Source of the DNA: Cellulomonas marina
GTDB taxonomy: Bacteria; Actinomycetota; Actinomycetes; Actinomycetales; Cellulomonadaceae
Reading direction: 5' to 3'
Assembly: GCF_900111925.1 (NCBI RefSeq)
Contig: NZ_FOKA01000003.1
Coordinates: 1-64,000 of the forward strand
Length of the DNA: 64,000 nt
Below are positions 8,263 to 16,824 of this stretch, in pieces. Position 1 is the stretch's first letter; each line of letters opens with the position of its first letter. A program made the position numbers and the translations under genes. The notes under the pieces were generated by a model. The model worked only from the letters and a program-made list of their open reading frames with translations. It ran no database searches and was not told where the DNA came from.

Positions 8263-9035
8263 GACAGGTCCTCCCCGCGCAGCGCGGCCAGCGCCCGCGC
8301 GAGGCCCTGCTCGATGCGCGCGTCCAGCAGCCCGTCGGCGTGCTGGCCGACGGCGTCGCCGGGCTGCAGCGAGGGGTCCGCGACGACCGTCACCCCGGCG
8401 TCCGCCGGCACGGCCCCGACGGCCTCCAGCGCCGCGACGTCCCGCGGGTGCAGGCGCACGAGCACCTCGGCCGGCCGCTGCGGGTGGTCGAGCACGCGCG
8501 CGAGCGCGGCCCGGGCGGAGTGCTCCGCGTCGTCGAGCTCACGGCCGAGCACGGCCTGCGCGAGCTCGACGGCGGCGCCGAGGAGCCCGTCCTCCGCCGA
8601 CGCCAGCACCGGTGCGGCCGCCCCCTGCGCGGCAGCAGCGGCGCGGTGCAGGACGGCCAGCGCCGCCTGCACGGCCTCGTCGCGCAGCGCCTCGCGCTGC
8701 GCCGCCCGCGCACGGGCCAGCTCGGTCTCCGACGCGGCGACGCGCGCCGCCTCGCGGGCCCCGGCCGCGTACCCCGCCGCGAAGCCCTCGGCCCGGGAGC
8801 CGGCGTCGACGGGCGCGACCGGGGTGACGGGCACGTGCCGGAAGGGCTTCGCCGGCGCGGCGCCGGGGGCTGCGCCGGCGGTGGCGACCGCGGCGGCCTC
8901 GGCGACGGGCGTCCCGAAAGTCCCCGCCGCTCCCCCGGCCCGCTCCGGCTCCGGTGCACCGGCCTGCTGCGGGACGGTGGACGCCCCGGCGGGCGCGGGC
9001 ACCGGCACCGTCGCGACGAACGGTCGGTCAGACAT
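8259..9035 (-). CDS. fliH: Flagellar assembly protein FliH
   Basis: A 258-residue stator-like regulator of the FliI ATPase. The amino third is Pro/Ala-rich; the centre (about 85-135) is a charged helix with AGAREAARVAASETELARAR; the C-terminal part (LRGEDLS end, EVLVRLHPRDVAALEAV) matches the FliH/YscL globular domain. It lies between fliG (8-bp overlap) and fliI (4-bp overlap), which strongly supports the assignment. Confidence 0.88.
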   Translation of the reverse strand: MSDRPFVATVPVPAPAGASTVPQQAGAPEPERAGGAAGTFGTPVAEAAAVATAGAAPGAAPAKPFRHVPVTPVAPVDAGSRAEGFAAGYAAGAREAARVAASETELARARAAQREALRDEAVQAALAVLHRAAAAAQGAAAPVLASAEDGLLGAAVELAQAVLGRELDDAEHSARAALARVLDHPQRPAEVLVRLHPRDVAALEAVGAVPADAGVTVVADPSLQPGDAVGQHADGLLDARIEQGLARALAALRGEDLS

Positions 9036-10035
9036 ACTCGTCGTCCCCCTCGCGGCTGATCACGATCTGCCCGCTCTCCTCCAGGCCTCGGATGGCCTGG
9101 ACCACGCCGGCCCGGGCCTCCTCGACCTGCGACAGGCGCGTCGGGCCGAGCAGCTCGATCTCCTCCAGCAGGTTCTCGCGCGCCCGCTCGGACAGGTTGC
9201 GCAGGACCTTGTCCCGCACCTCGTCCGACGTGCCCTTGAGGGCGACGGACAGCGAGGACGTCTCGACCTGCCGCAGCACGAGCTGCATGGCGCGGTCGTC
9301 GAGCAGCGTGATGTCCGCGAAGACGAACATGAGGCTGCGCACCTGCTCGGCCAGGCCCTCGTCGCGGTTGCGCAGGCCCTCGAGGATGATCTTCTCGGCG
9401 CTGGGCCCGGCCCGGTTGATGATCTCGACGAGGGGCTGCACGCCGCCGACCGCCGCCATCTCCTTGGGCGTGAGCACGGCCGATGCCTTGCGCTGCAGCA
9501 CCTCGGCGATCGTCGCGACGACGTCCGGCATCGCCCGTTCCATGAGCGCGATGCGGTGCGCCACCTCCGCCTGCATGTCGGCGTCGAGCGCGCCCAGCAC
9601 GCCCGAGGCCATCTCCGGGCGCAGGTGCGCGAGCACGAGCGCGACCGTCTGCGGGTGCTCCCCGTCGAGCAGGGACAGCACCTGACGGGCGTCGGCCTGC
9701 TGGAGGAACTCGAACGGCTGCGGCGCGAGCGTGGCCTGCAGGCGCTGGAGCACGTCCGCGGCCTGGTCCCGGCCGAGGGACGCCTCGAGCAGGTGCTGCG
9801 CGAGGCCCACGCCGCCGCCGATGCCCGGGCCGGCGGCGGTGACGTCGTAGAACTCCTCGAGCACCTGGTCCGCGAGCGCCTGGTCGACGTGCTGCAGGCG
9901 CAGGATCTCCGCCGTCAGCTCCTCGATCTCCGCGAGCTCCATCCGCGCCATGACCTTGCCGGCGCGCTCCTTGCCGAGCTGCAGCAGGAGCATCGCGGCC
10001 TTCTGCGGACCGGTCAGGGTCGCCACCGCGCTCAT
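9028..10035 (-). CDS. fliG: Flagellar motor switch protein FliG
   Basis: A 335-residue rotor protein at the cytoplasmic face of the MS ring. It begins MSAVATLTGPQKAAMLLLQL, carries the middle-domain EHPQ motif at 126-129 (EHPQTVALVLAHL), and ends with the charged torque helix region (TLLDDRAMQLVLRQV, then SDEVRDKVLRNLSERAR) that meets the MotA stator. The ATG at 10035 overlaps the fliF stop (ATGA). Length is normal for FliG. No stator or other switch gene is in the window. Confidence 0.96.
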   Translation of the reverse strand: MSAVATLTGPQKAAMLLLQLGKERAGKVMARMELAEIEELTAEILRLQHVDQALADQVLEEFYDVTAAGPGIGGGVGLAQHLLEASLGRDQAADVLQRLQATLAPQPFEFLQQADARQVLSLLDGEHPQTVALVLAHLRPEMASGVLGALDADMQAEVAHRIALMERAMPDVVATIAEVLQRKASAVLTPKEMAAVGGVQPLVEIINRAGPSAEKIILEGLRNRDEGLAEQVRSLMFVFADITLLDDRAMQLVLRQVETSSLSVALKGTSDEVRDKVLRNLSERARENLLEEIELLGPTRLSQVEEARAGVVQAIRGLEESGQIVISREGDDEYV

Positions 10036-11624
10036 CGCCGGGCCCCCGGCTCGGACAGCCAGCCGCGGAGGAGCTCGGCCATCTCGGCCGGGTTCTCGTC
10101 GGCCATGGCGCTGATCTCCTCGCGGCGGCGGCGCGCGGGGTCGTCCTCGTCGTCCGCGCCGCTGCCGATGGCGCGGACCTCGCTGGCGTCCAGGGCCTCG
10201 AGCGCGGCGCGCTCGGCGTCCTGGCGGGCGGCGAGCTCGCCGAGGTCCAGCGCCTCGCGGCGGGCCTTCTTCGAGCGGCGCGCGCCGGCGATGACGAAGC
10301 CGATGACGAGCAGGAGCACGAGCCCGCCGGCGGCGGCCTGCGTGATGAGGGTCTTCTGCGCCTCCGCGGCGGCGGCCTCGTCGGCGGCGGCCAGCGCCTC
10401 CTGCGCGGCGGCGGCGGCCGTGGTGTCGAAGGGCAGCTGCTGCACCGCGAGGGTGTCCCCGCGGGCCGCGTCGATGCCCGCCGCGGCGGCCAGCGTCGTC
10501 TGGAGCTGGGCCATGTCGATCCCGGCCGCGACCGTGGAGTCGACCGCCACCGCGACGGACTGCCGCGCCACGGCGCCGGCGGGCGTCGAGGTGGTCTCCG
10601 TCGTCTTGTTGATGGCGTTCTGGACGTCCTCCGTGACGTTGGAGTAGTCGCCGGTGCCGGTCGTGCCGTCGCCGCCCGGGACCGCGATGTTGTCCGGCCC
10701 CAGGACGCCCGTGGCGCCGGCGCCGCCCGTGCCCGTGTAGGTCTCGTTCGTCGTCGACGAGGCCAGCGGCCCCACGTCCGGCGTCTGGGTGAAGGTCTCC
10801 GTCGTGGTCTCCGAGTTCGAGGAGTCGACCTCGGCCGTGACGGTCACCGCCGACTTGCCGGCGCCGAGCACCTGGTCGAGCAGGGACTGCAGGTTCGCGG
10901 CGACCTTCGTCTCGTAGTCCGACGCCTGGTCCGACGACGAGCCCGTCACGCCCGTGCCGATCGCCGAGAGCACCTTGCCGCCCGCGTCGACGACCGCGAC
11001 GTCCGTCGGCTCCATGCCCTCGATGCCGGCGGAGACGAGGTGGACGATCGCCTGCACCTGGTCGTCGGTCAGCTCCGCGCCGGCGCGGGTGCGGACGAAG
11101 ACGGACGCCGTCGGGTCGGCCTTCGTCGAGGCGAACACCGTCTCCTCGGGGATGGCGAGCTTCACGGACGCCGTCTCCACGCCGGACATGGCCTCGATCG
11201 TCTTGGCGAGCTCGCCCTGCAGCGCGCGCTGGTACGTCGTCTTCTGCTGGAAGTCCGAGGACGTCATGGGCATGCTCTCGAGGAGCGAGTACCCGTCGCC
11301 GCCGCTCTCCGCGGGCAGGCCCGCCGCGGCGACCTTGATGCGCTCCGCGTAGATCTTGTCGGTGGGGACGAGGATCGTCGTGCCGCCGTCGGCCAGCTCG
11401 TAGGTCACGCCGTCGGCGGTGAGCTGGTCGGTGATCGCGCTGGCGTCCGCGGGCGTGACGCCGCTGAACAGCGGCCCCATCGTCGGCGTGGACAGCCAGC
11501 CGTAGACGGCGAACCCGCCGAGCGCGAGCACGGCGACGCCGATGATCGCCAGCGTGCGCTGGGCCAGCGAGAACTGGGACACCGCCCCGCCCATGCGGCC
11601 GAGGACGGACTTCACGGCGGCCAT
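10032..11624 (-). CDS. fliF: Flagellar MS-ring protein FliF
   Basis: A 530-residue membrane-ring protein. Transmembrane segments are visible at about residues 24-43 (LAIIGVAVLALGGFAVYGW) and 428-447 (AGGLVLLLVIGFVIAG). Between them lie the ring-building motifs, including PLFSGVTPADASAITDQL, and a long Gly/Thr-rich loop around residues 280-330. The cytoplasmic tail ends ENPAEMAELLRGWLSE, the FliG-binding helix. The start overlaps the fliE stop by 1 bp. Confidence 0.96.
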   Translation of the reverse strand: MAAVKSVLGRMGGAVSQFSLAQRTLAIIGVAVLALGGFAVYGWLSTPTMGPLFSGVTPADASAITDQLTADGVTYELADGGTTILVPTDKIYAERIKVAAAGLPAESGGDGYSLLESMPMTSSDFQQKTTYQRALQGELAKTIEAMSGVETASVKLAIPEETVFASTKADPTASVFVRTRAGAELTDDQVQAIVHLVSAGIEGMEPTDVAVVDAGGKVLSAIGTGVTGSSSDQASDYETKVAANLQSLLDQVLGAGKSAVTVTAEVDSSNSETTTETFTQTPDVGPLASSTTNETYTGTGGAGATGVLGPDNIAVPGGDGTTGTGDYSNVTEDVQNAINKTTETTSTPAGAVARQSVAVAVDSTVAAGIDMAQLQTTLAAAAGIDAARGDTLAVQQLPFDTTAAAAAQEALAAADEAAAAEAQKTLITQAAAGGLVLLLVIGFVIAGARRSKKARREALDLGELAARQDAERAALEALDASEVRAIGSGADDEDDPARRRREEISAMADENPAEMAELLRGWLSEPGARR

Positions 11625-11965
11625 CAGGCCTGCATCCGCAGGATCTCGGTGAACGCCTCGACGGCCTTGTTGCGCACGGCCGCGGTGAGCTCGAGCGCGG
11701 TGGCCGCGCGGGCCGAGGCGATCGTGTAGTCGTGCACGTCGGAGAGGTCACCGGTGACGGCCTTGACGGCCAGGTCGTTCGACGTCGCCTGCAGGCCCTG
11801 CAGGCTCTCCACGGAGCCGAGCACGGAGGCGAAGCCGGCCCCGCTCGTCGAGGGGACGCCGGCCGCGCCGGCGGCGCCGGTCACGTCCGGGCCGTCGAGG
11901 TAGCCGGTGGGGGCGACCGGGGCGACGGCCCCGATGGCGCCGATCGCGGACAGGGGCGTGCTCAT
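11624..11965 (-). CDS. fliE: Flagellar hook-basal body complex protein FliE
   Basis: A 113-residue adaptor between the MS ring and the rod. After a variable amino end, the conserved FliE part begins GAGFASVLGSVESLQGLQ and ends with ASARAATALELTAAVRNKAV followed by EAFTEILRMQA, which is diagnostic. Its ATG overlaps the flgC stop and its stop overlaps the fliF start, each by 1-4 bp. Confidence 0.94.
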   Translation of the reverse strand: MSTPLSAIGAIGAVAPVAPTGYLDGPDVTGAAGAAGVPSTSGAGFASVLGSVESLQGLQATSNDLAVKAVTGDLSDVHDYTIASARAATALELTAAVRNKAVEAFTEILRMQA

Positions 11966-12363
11966 CAGCTGCGTCCGATCTGCAGGGCTGCCTGGTACTG
12001 CTCCTTGGCCCGGTCGATCACGGCGGCGCTGGCCTGGTAGCCGCGCTGGGCCATGATGAGCTGGGTCATCTGGCTGGAGAGGTCGATGTCGGGGTAGCGG
12101 ACGTACCCGCCCTCGTCGGCGAGGGGGTTGTCGGGCTCGTACACGAGCCGGCCCTCCGGGTCGCCGAAGCGCGCACCGGCCACCTGCACGCCGCCGTCGC
12201 CGGAGGTGATCTCCTGCGCCACGACGTAGCGGGCGCGGAACGCCTCCTCGGACGTCGCCGTGACGGTGTTGATGTTGGCGATGTTGTCCGACACGGCGTC
12301 GAGCCACTTGCGGTGCACCGTGAGGCCGGTGCCGGCGACGCCGATCGCCGCGAAGATGCCCAT
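11965..12363 (-). CDS. flgC: Flagellar proximal rod protein FlgC
   Basis: A 132-residue rod protein. The amino motif WLDAVSDNIANINTV (about 19-33) and the C-terminal motif MTQLIMAQRGYQASAAVIDR are those of FlgC; YVRYPDIDLSSQM just before the latter is also typical. The ATG at 12363 overlaps the flgB stop. It is second gene of the operon. Confidence 0.96.
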   Translation of the reverse strand: MGIFAAIGVAGTGLTVHRKWLDAVSDNIANINTVTATSEEAFRARYVVAQEITSGDGGVQVAGARFGDPEGRLVYEPDNPLADEGGYVRYPDIDLSSQMTQLIMAQRGYQASAAVIDRAKEQYQAALQIGRS

Positions 12364-12710
12364 CAGGAGGTCCGCATGGCGGCACGGATGGCGGTGAACT
12401 GCCCGCCGGCGGCCTGGGTCGCGAGCTGGTAGCGCAGCTGCGTGTCGATGTTCGACACCGTCTCGGTGTCGAGGTTGACGTTGTTGCCGTCCTCGCGCGT
12501 GGGCTCCAGGGAGCGCGCCACCGAGGCGGTGACGGCACCCGAGCCGTGGGCAACGGCGGTGCGGAGGCTGGCCTCGAACGCCACCCGGCGGGCGTGGTAG
12601 CCCGGGGTCTGCACGTTCGCGATGTTGTCCGCGATGACGCGCTGGCGGAGCGCCAGGCCGTCCAGCGCGCTGTCGAGCGCGACGGAGCTGACGGAGTCGA
12701 ACAAGCCCAT
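12363..12710 (-). CDS. flgB: Flagellar proximal rod protein FlgB
   Basis: A 115-residue rod protein with RQRVIADNIANVQTPGYHAR at about residues 22-41 and the FlgB C-terminal motif NVNLDTETVSNIDTQLRYQL. It is the promoter-proximal gene of a 12-gene operon that runs to 1409 with almost no gaps. A sigma-28-like promoter lies about 95 bp upstream at 12803-12830. Confidence 0.95.
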   Translation of the reverse strand: MGLFDSVSSVALDSALDGLALRQRVIADNIANVQTPGYHARRVAFEASLRTAVAHGSGAVTASVARSLEPTREDGNNVNLDTETVSNIDTQLRYQLATQAAGGQFTAIRAAMRTS

Positions 12711-12802
12711 GGCCGGGAGTACCCCTCATCGACGGGTCGGTGCGGTGGATCTCGGCCGGTCCATGGCCTGTGCTGCTGCGAGCGATCCTTCGCTCACGTG
12801 CC

Positions 12803-12830
12803 CTATCGGCGCGCGCACCCGGGAGGGTTA
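12803..12830 (-). promoter_or_regulatory. Sigma-28 (FliA/WhiG-type) promoter of the flgB operon
   Basis: Minus-strand -35 TAAC (12830-12827), 16-bp spacer, -10 GCCGATAG (12810-12803). The sigma-28 consensus is TAAA-N15-GCCGATAA, so ten or more of twelve positions agree. It is the best match in the window and reads into flgB. Confidence 0.75.
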
Positions 12831-12935
12831 GGCATTCGGGTGACCTGTCCTCGGCGGGCCCCGCACCACCCGTCCGGCCCAGCGCGGACCGGCGCACGAC
12901 CGGGCGCCGGGGACGCACCTGGCGCAGCCGCGGGG

Positions 12936-12984
12936 ACGGCGCGGGCCCGGACACGGCGCGGGCCCGGCAACGGCGCGGGCCCGG
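12936..12984. repeat. Three copies of a 17-bp repeat
   Basis: The unit ACGGCGCGGGCCCGG recurs at 12936, 12953 and 12970 with a 2-bp link. Each copy contains the palindrome CGGGCCCG, and the third copy forms the outer arm of the hairpin at 12975-13027. Confidence 0.85.
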
Positions 12985-13027
12985 CGCCCGTCACGGCCAG
13001 GTCGACCGTGACGCGCGCCGGGCCCGC
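12975..13027 (-). terminator. Long hairpin ending the glycosyltransferase operon
   Basis: Outer arms GCGGGCCCGGCGC and GCGCCGGGCCCGC pair over 13 bp without mismatch; after a 2-nt internal loop GTCACGG pairs with CCGTGAC around a 9-nt loop. It begins 20 bp after the stop codon at 13047. No T-run follows, as is usual in high-GC actinobacteria. Confidence 0.7.
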
Positions 13028-13046
13028 CGCCCGACTGCCCGTGCGA

Positions 13047-14678
13047 TCAGCCCCCGGGCAGCAGCACGACCTCGAGCTCGTCGGCGACGAGCGGCTCCGT
13101 CGAGCGGATCCGTACGCGCAGGGTGTGGTGCGCCTGCGCGAGGTCCGGCCCCAGCGTGAGCCGCACGGTCAGCACGTCGTCCCAGACGAACAGGTCGCGG
13201 ACGGGGACGTCGACCGTGTTGACGGTGACCGCGACCACGCAGTCCGCGCCCGCCGCCGGTCCCAGGCGCAGCAGCAGCTCCAGGCCCGGCAGCCCGGCCA
13301 CCTCGCCCGGCAGGGTGAGGCTGACCTCCGTGAGGAGCTGCGCCAGCGCGACCGCGCCCCCGCGGGTCCGGCCGCGGACGGCCGGGGGTGCGACGAGCAG
13401 CCCCGAGCCGTCGGCCCGGACGGGCACGGCCTCCCCCAGCGGCGCGCGCGGCGCGGGACGCAGGTCGACCTCGGTCCCCGCCGGCCGCCGCTCGAAGGCG
13501 GCCACCTGCGCCGGCCGCGTCACCACGGTCGTCGCCTGCACCGCGCGGGCCAGCCGCGGCACGAGGCCCCGGGCCTGGAACCGCCGCGTGAGCTCGACGT
13601 CCTCCGCCTCGTCCCAGAACAGCGCCTCGTTCCACGGCGTCGCGCGCAGCGCGTCCGTCCGGCCCAGCACGACCCCGCCGTTGGCGTACACCTGCGCGGA
13701 GTAGCCGTCGTACGGCATCTCGACGTTCGGGAAGAGCGTCGTGTCCGAGCCGATGGCCGTCCAGTCGGGGTACCGCGTGCCGTCCGTCGTCGTCTGCCGC
13801 GGCACGACGAGGTCGAGGTCCGTGCCGTACGCGGCCAGGCCGGCCAGGAACGTCGGCGCGACGGTGTAGCGGTCGTGGGCGACGAGCACGAGGGGGTGCT
13901 GCGCGACCTGCACGAGGAGGTTCTTCTTGCGGGTGATCCAGCCGCGGTCCGTGTGCTCCGCGGGCTGCTCGACGAGGCGCACGTCGCCCAGCACCTCGCT
14001 GGTGACGTGGTCGACGCAGCCCGCCGGGCCGCACACGAGGACCTCGTACGGGACGGTGCTCATGCCCTCCGCGGCGCGCACGCTCTCGACGAACGCCCGG
14101 ACCCGCTCGGGCTGCCGCCCGTCGGTGATGACCGCGAAGCTCACGGCCAGGGGCGGCACCTCGACCGGCGTCTGCGGGACGGACAGGACGTCCACCTCGG
14201 CCCCGAGGCCGGGGACCGGCTGGCGCAGGAGGCTGCGGACGCGTCCGCCCGTGCGGGCGTGCAGCATCCCCGCCAGCTCGTGCCGGTGCACGACGAGTCC
14301 CCGCGAGAGCCGCAGCACGAGCGCACCGTCCGGCCGCAGCGCGCGCAGCAGCTCGTCGACGACGAGGGGCCAGCACGAGCCCGCGGCCGCCAGGTCCTCC
14401 TCGAGCAGCACGGCGACGTCGTAGCCCCGGTGGCGGGCGGGGTCGAGCCGGCGGTCGCGGGCGGGGTCCAGCGGGCCCGCGTCGGCGTCGAGGCCGCCGG
14501 GGGCCACGTGCCCGACCCACAGCACCCGCTCCGCCGCCGGGCACGCGGCCAGGGCGGCCGCGAGCACGTGGCCCGGCACGCCGCCGGGCAGGGCGGGCAG
14601 GTCCGGGACGCCGGGCAGGTCCGGGACGCCGGGCAGGTCGGGCAGGTCGGCGACGAGGTCCCCCACGAGCGCGGTCAT
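13047..14678 (-). CDS. Methyltransferase-like plus GT2 glycosyltransferase protein, probable flagellin modification
   Basis: A 543-residue multidomain protein. Residues about 1-170 look like a class I methyltransferase fold (VVDELLRALRPDGALVLRLS) but without a clear SAM motif. Residues about 175-405 resemble a GT2 glycosyltransferase: VSFAVITDGRQPERVRAFVE, then HDRY at the DXD position and FWDEAEDVELTRRF near the end of the domain. The remaining 130 residues form a beta-rich tail. The amino end contains a short repeat (PDLPGV units). It overlaps the FkbM gene by 4 bp. I infer a role in making or attaching a flagellar glycan from its place between flagellar operons; acceptor and sugar are unknown. 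Confidence 0.7.
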   Translation of the reverse strand: MTALVGDLVADLPDLPGVPDLPGVPDLPALPGGVPGHVLAAALAACPAAERVLWVGHVAPGGLDADAGPLDPARDRRLDPARHRGYDVAVLLEEDLAAAGSCWPLVVDELLRALRPDGALVLRLSRGLVVHRHELAGMLHARTGGRVRSLLRQPVPGLGAEVDVLSVPQTPVEVPPLAVSFAVITDGRQPERVRAFVESVRAAEGMSTVPYEVLVCGPAGCVDHVTSEVLGDVRLVEQPAEHTDRGWITRKKNLLVQVAQHPLVLVAHDRYTVAPTFLAGLAAYGTDLDLVVPRQTTTDGTRYPDWTAIGSDTTLFPNVEMPYDGYSAQVYANGGVVLGRTDALRATPWNEALFWDEAEDVELTRRFQARGLVPRLARAVQATTVVTRPAQVAAFERRPAGTEVDLRPAPRAPLGEAVPVRADGSGLLVAPPAVRGRTRGGAVALAQLLTEVSLTLPGEVAGLPGLELLLRLGPAAGADCVVAVTVNTVDVPVRDLFVWDDVLTVRLTLGPDLAQAHHTLRVRIRSTEPLVADELEVVLLPGG

Positions 14679-15988
14679 GCCGGCACCGTCCCCGCGCTGC
14701 GCGTGGTCGCCCGGCGGCGAGGAGCCGGGACGGCAGTGGCAGCCGGGACCGGCTCGACGACCGCCGCGTCCCGCACGGCGACCGCCGCGTCCCGCTCCGC
14801 CACGGCCGCGTCACGCTCCGCGACCGCCCTGTCACGCTCCGCGACCGCCGTGTCCCGCTCGGTGCGCATCCGCTGCGCGAGGGCGAGCATCTCCTCGGCC
14901 TGCTGCTCGAGCCGGCCGTACGCCGCCAGTGCCTCCTCGCGCCCCCGGTCGACGTCCAGGCGCTGCCGCTGCAGCGAGACCTGCTGCTCGACGAGGAGCG
15001 CGTGGTCGGACTCGGCGGCGTCGGCCCGCGCGCGCTCGGCACGGGCCGTGCGAAGCGCGGTCTCCAGCTCGCGGCGCAGCGCCGCGACGACGGTCCGCAT
15101 CTCGTCGAGCAGGACGGCGCGGCCCTCCCGGAGCCGGTCACGCTCGGCGACCACGCCCTGCACCTGCTCCCCGAGGTGCGCCGCGGTGGCGAGGAGGTGC
15201 TGCGCGGACCGCGCCTCCTCGGCGTTGGCGCACGGGACCGCCCAGAAGTGCTTGCCGTCGTACATGTGCACGCCGCGCAGCCCCAGGGTGCGCTCGACCT
15301 CGGCCAGGTCGACGTCCGGGGCGGTGAAGTAGACGTTGACCTCGTTCATCGCCTCGTCGTTGGCCTTGACGGCGGCCACGCGCAGGCCGAGCTCGTCGAG
15401 CACCCGGTGCGCCCGGCCCAGGTCCTGCGCCTCGCCGGCGTACACGCCGCGGTCCGGCACGGTCGGCACCTCGAGCATGCCGGCGCGCAGGTCGGCCACG
15501 CGCGCCCCGGCCGAGGCCAGCACGTCCAGGTCCAGGCCCTGCACGTCGATCTTGACGAAGTCCACGACGCCGACGCCGTGCCGCTCCAGGACCGTCTCGA
15601 GCCGCTCGACGCGCACGCGGACCTCGGAGGTGTACCGCAGGTCGGGCCGGCCGGCCCAGTACTCGTCCGCGGCGATCCGGCCGGCGTCGAGCTCGAGGAG
15701 GCTCGAGATGCCCCAGTCGCCCTGCTCGGCCACGTGCAGGACGACGTCGTCGCCGGGCGCGGAGGCGAGCGCGACCTGCTCGACGACGACGTTCGTCAGC
15801 CCCTCCTGGGCGGCGCGCGCGACGATGCGCCGCGCCAGCGCCGGCACGGGCTCGACGCACAGGACGAGGTGGTCGGGGTTGCGGCGGGCGAGCTCGATGC
15901 CGAAGTCGCCGACGTTGGCGCCGATGTCGAGCACGGTGCGCCGACCGGCGGTGGCCGCCGTGGCGACGGTGCGAGGGGTCTCAGGCAC
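14675..15988 (-). CDS. FkbM family methyltransferase with C-terminal coiled coil
   Basis: A 437-residue protein. The SAM-binding motif VLDIGANVGDFG is at residues 19-30, and VDFVKIDVQGLDLDVL about 125 residues later is the FkbM signature; such enzymes usually O-methylate sugars. Residues about 275-410 form a long charged coiled coil ending in repeated AERDAAV heptads, an unusual addition. It overlaps the HAD gene start-to-end by 8 bp and the GT gene by 4 bp, so the three are one operon. Methylation of a flagellar sugar is the natural inference. Confidence 0.82.
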   Translation of the reverse strand: MPETPRTVATAATAGRRTVLDIGANVGDFGIELARRNPDHLVLCVEPVPALARRIVARAAQEGLTNVVVEQVALASAPGDDVVLHVAEQGDWGISSLLELDAGRIAADEYWAGRPDLRYTSEVRVRVERLETVLERHGVGVVDFVKIDVQGLDLDVLASAGARVADLRAGMLEVPTVPDRGVYAGEAQDLGRAHRVLDELGLRVAAVKANDEAMNEVNVYFTAPDVDLAEVERTLGLRGVHMYDGKHFWAVPCANAEEARSAQHLLATAAHLGEQVQGVVAERDRLREGRAVLLDEMRTVVAALRRELETALRTARAERARADAAESDHALLVEQQVSLQRQRLDVDRGREEALAAYGRLEQQAEEMLALAQRMRTERDTAVAERDRAVAERDAAVAERDAAVAVRDAAVVEPVPAATAVPAPRRRATTRSAGTVPA

Positions 15989-16733
15989 GGACGGGGGTCC
16001 TCTCGGAGGGGAGGGCGGCCGCGACGGCCGGCCCGGGGACGGACGGGCTGGTGCGGGCGGCGCCGTGCGGGCGCTGGGTCGGCAGCGCCGGCAGCGCCCT
16101 GGAGGACCTGCCGCTGCCGTCGAGCAGCGCGATCCGGCTGAGCACCGCGGGCAGGTTCACGTCGTCGACCGTGCGGACGACGAGGACGTGGGTGCCGGCG
16201 GCCCGGGCCGCGGCGATGCCGTTCTCGTTGTCCTCCACCACCAGGACCTCCTGGGGCCGCAGGGCGAGGCGGCGGACGGCCTCGAGGTAGACGGCGGGGT
16301 GGGGCTTGGGCGCGACCACGTCGGAGCTCGACAGGGTGAACGCGAGGTGCGGCAGCAGCCCCGCCAGGCCGAGCATGAGGTCGACCGACTCGCGGACGGA
16401 GTTGGACGCCACGGCCGTCGGGTAGCCGAGCGCCGCGAGGCCGGTGACGAGGGCCAGGTGGTCGGCGCGCGGCGCGCAGCGGGCGCGGACCAGCTCGACC
16501 GTGTGGAGCTGCTTGAGGCGGGCGACCTCGTCGTGCGCGGAGCGCGGGAGCCCGGCGCACCGCGTGAGGCGCTCGAGCTTCGTCCGTGTGGGCAGGCCGT
16601 CGTAGTGCGCGAGGTGCTCCTCGCGGCCGATGCTCAGGCCGAACCCGGCGAGCGCGAGGTTCAGCGCCTCGTAGTGCCACTCCTTGGCGTCGATGAGGAC
16701 GCCGTCCATGTCGAAGACGACCGCGCGGATCAT
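15981..16733 (-). CDS. HAD superfamily hydrolase (sugar-phosphatase type)
   Basis: A 250-residue HAD phosphatase. Motif I is FDMDGVLID (nucleophile Asp 8, Asp 10), motif II VASNSVRES, motif III lysine in VVAPKPHP, motif IV VVEDNENG; a helical cap lies between motifs I and II, as in beta-phosphoglucomutase-like phosphatases. The ATG at 16733 has GGAGGG 9 bp upstream; a GTG at 16766 is possible but lacks a ribosome site. The last 50 residues are a Pro/Ser-rich tail. As first gene of the FkbM/GT operon it may supply a sugar intermediate for a glycan. Confidence 0.82.
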   Translation of the reverse strand: MIRAVVFDMDGVLIDAKEWHYEALNLALAGFGLSIGREEHLAHYDGLPTRTKLERLTRCAGLPRSAHDEVARLKQLHTVELVRARCAPRADHLALVTGLAALGYPTAVASNSVRESVDLMLGLAGLLPHLAFTLSSSDVVAPKPHPAVYLEAVRRLALRPQEVLVVEDNENGIAAARAAGTHVLVVRTVDDVNLPAVLSRIALLDGSGRSSRALPALPTQRPHGAARTSPSVPGPAVAAALPSERTPVRA

Positions 16734-16746
16734 CGTCACCCACCCT

Positions 16747-16791
16747 CCGACGGGGGACGCGTTCACCCGGATGGCGGAACGCGCCCGTCGG
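16747..16791 (-). terminator. Hairpin between the fliS operon and the HAD gene
   Basis: CCGACGGG pairs with CCCGTCGG and, after a 3-nt bulge, CGCGTTC pairs with GAACGCG around a 12-nt loop. It follows the small gene at 16804 by 13 bp, so it can end the fliD/fliS transcript. It also lies in the leader of the HAD gene. Confidence 0.5.
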
Positions 16792-16797
16792 GGATCC

Positions 16798-16824
16798 CTA
16801 TCGTCAGGTCTCGGAGTCGATGTA
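16798..16824 (-). promoter_or_regulatory. Possible sigma-28-like promoter of the HAD-FkbM-GT operon
   Basis: Minus-strand TACA (16824-16821), 15-bp spacer, GACGATAG (16805-16798), six of eight -10 positions matching. It overlaps the 3' end of the gene at 16804. Weaker than the flgB and fliC promoters. Confidence 0.35.

Larger units (their letters stand above)
12711..13046. other. Intergenic region: flgB promoter and terminator of the glycosylation operon
   Basis: No gene. From right to left it holds a large hairpin just after the GT gene (12975-13027), a three-copy 17-bp repeat (12936-12984) that overlaps it, and the sigma-28-like promoter of flgB (12803-12830). The leader of flgB is therefore close to 90 nt. 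Confidence 0.7.

Noticed and set aside
16733-16766. Upstream GTG start at 16766 for the HAD gene
   Set aside because: It lacks a ribosome site, while the ATG at 16733 has GGAGGG and begins directly at the HAD motif I strand.
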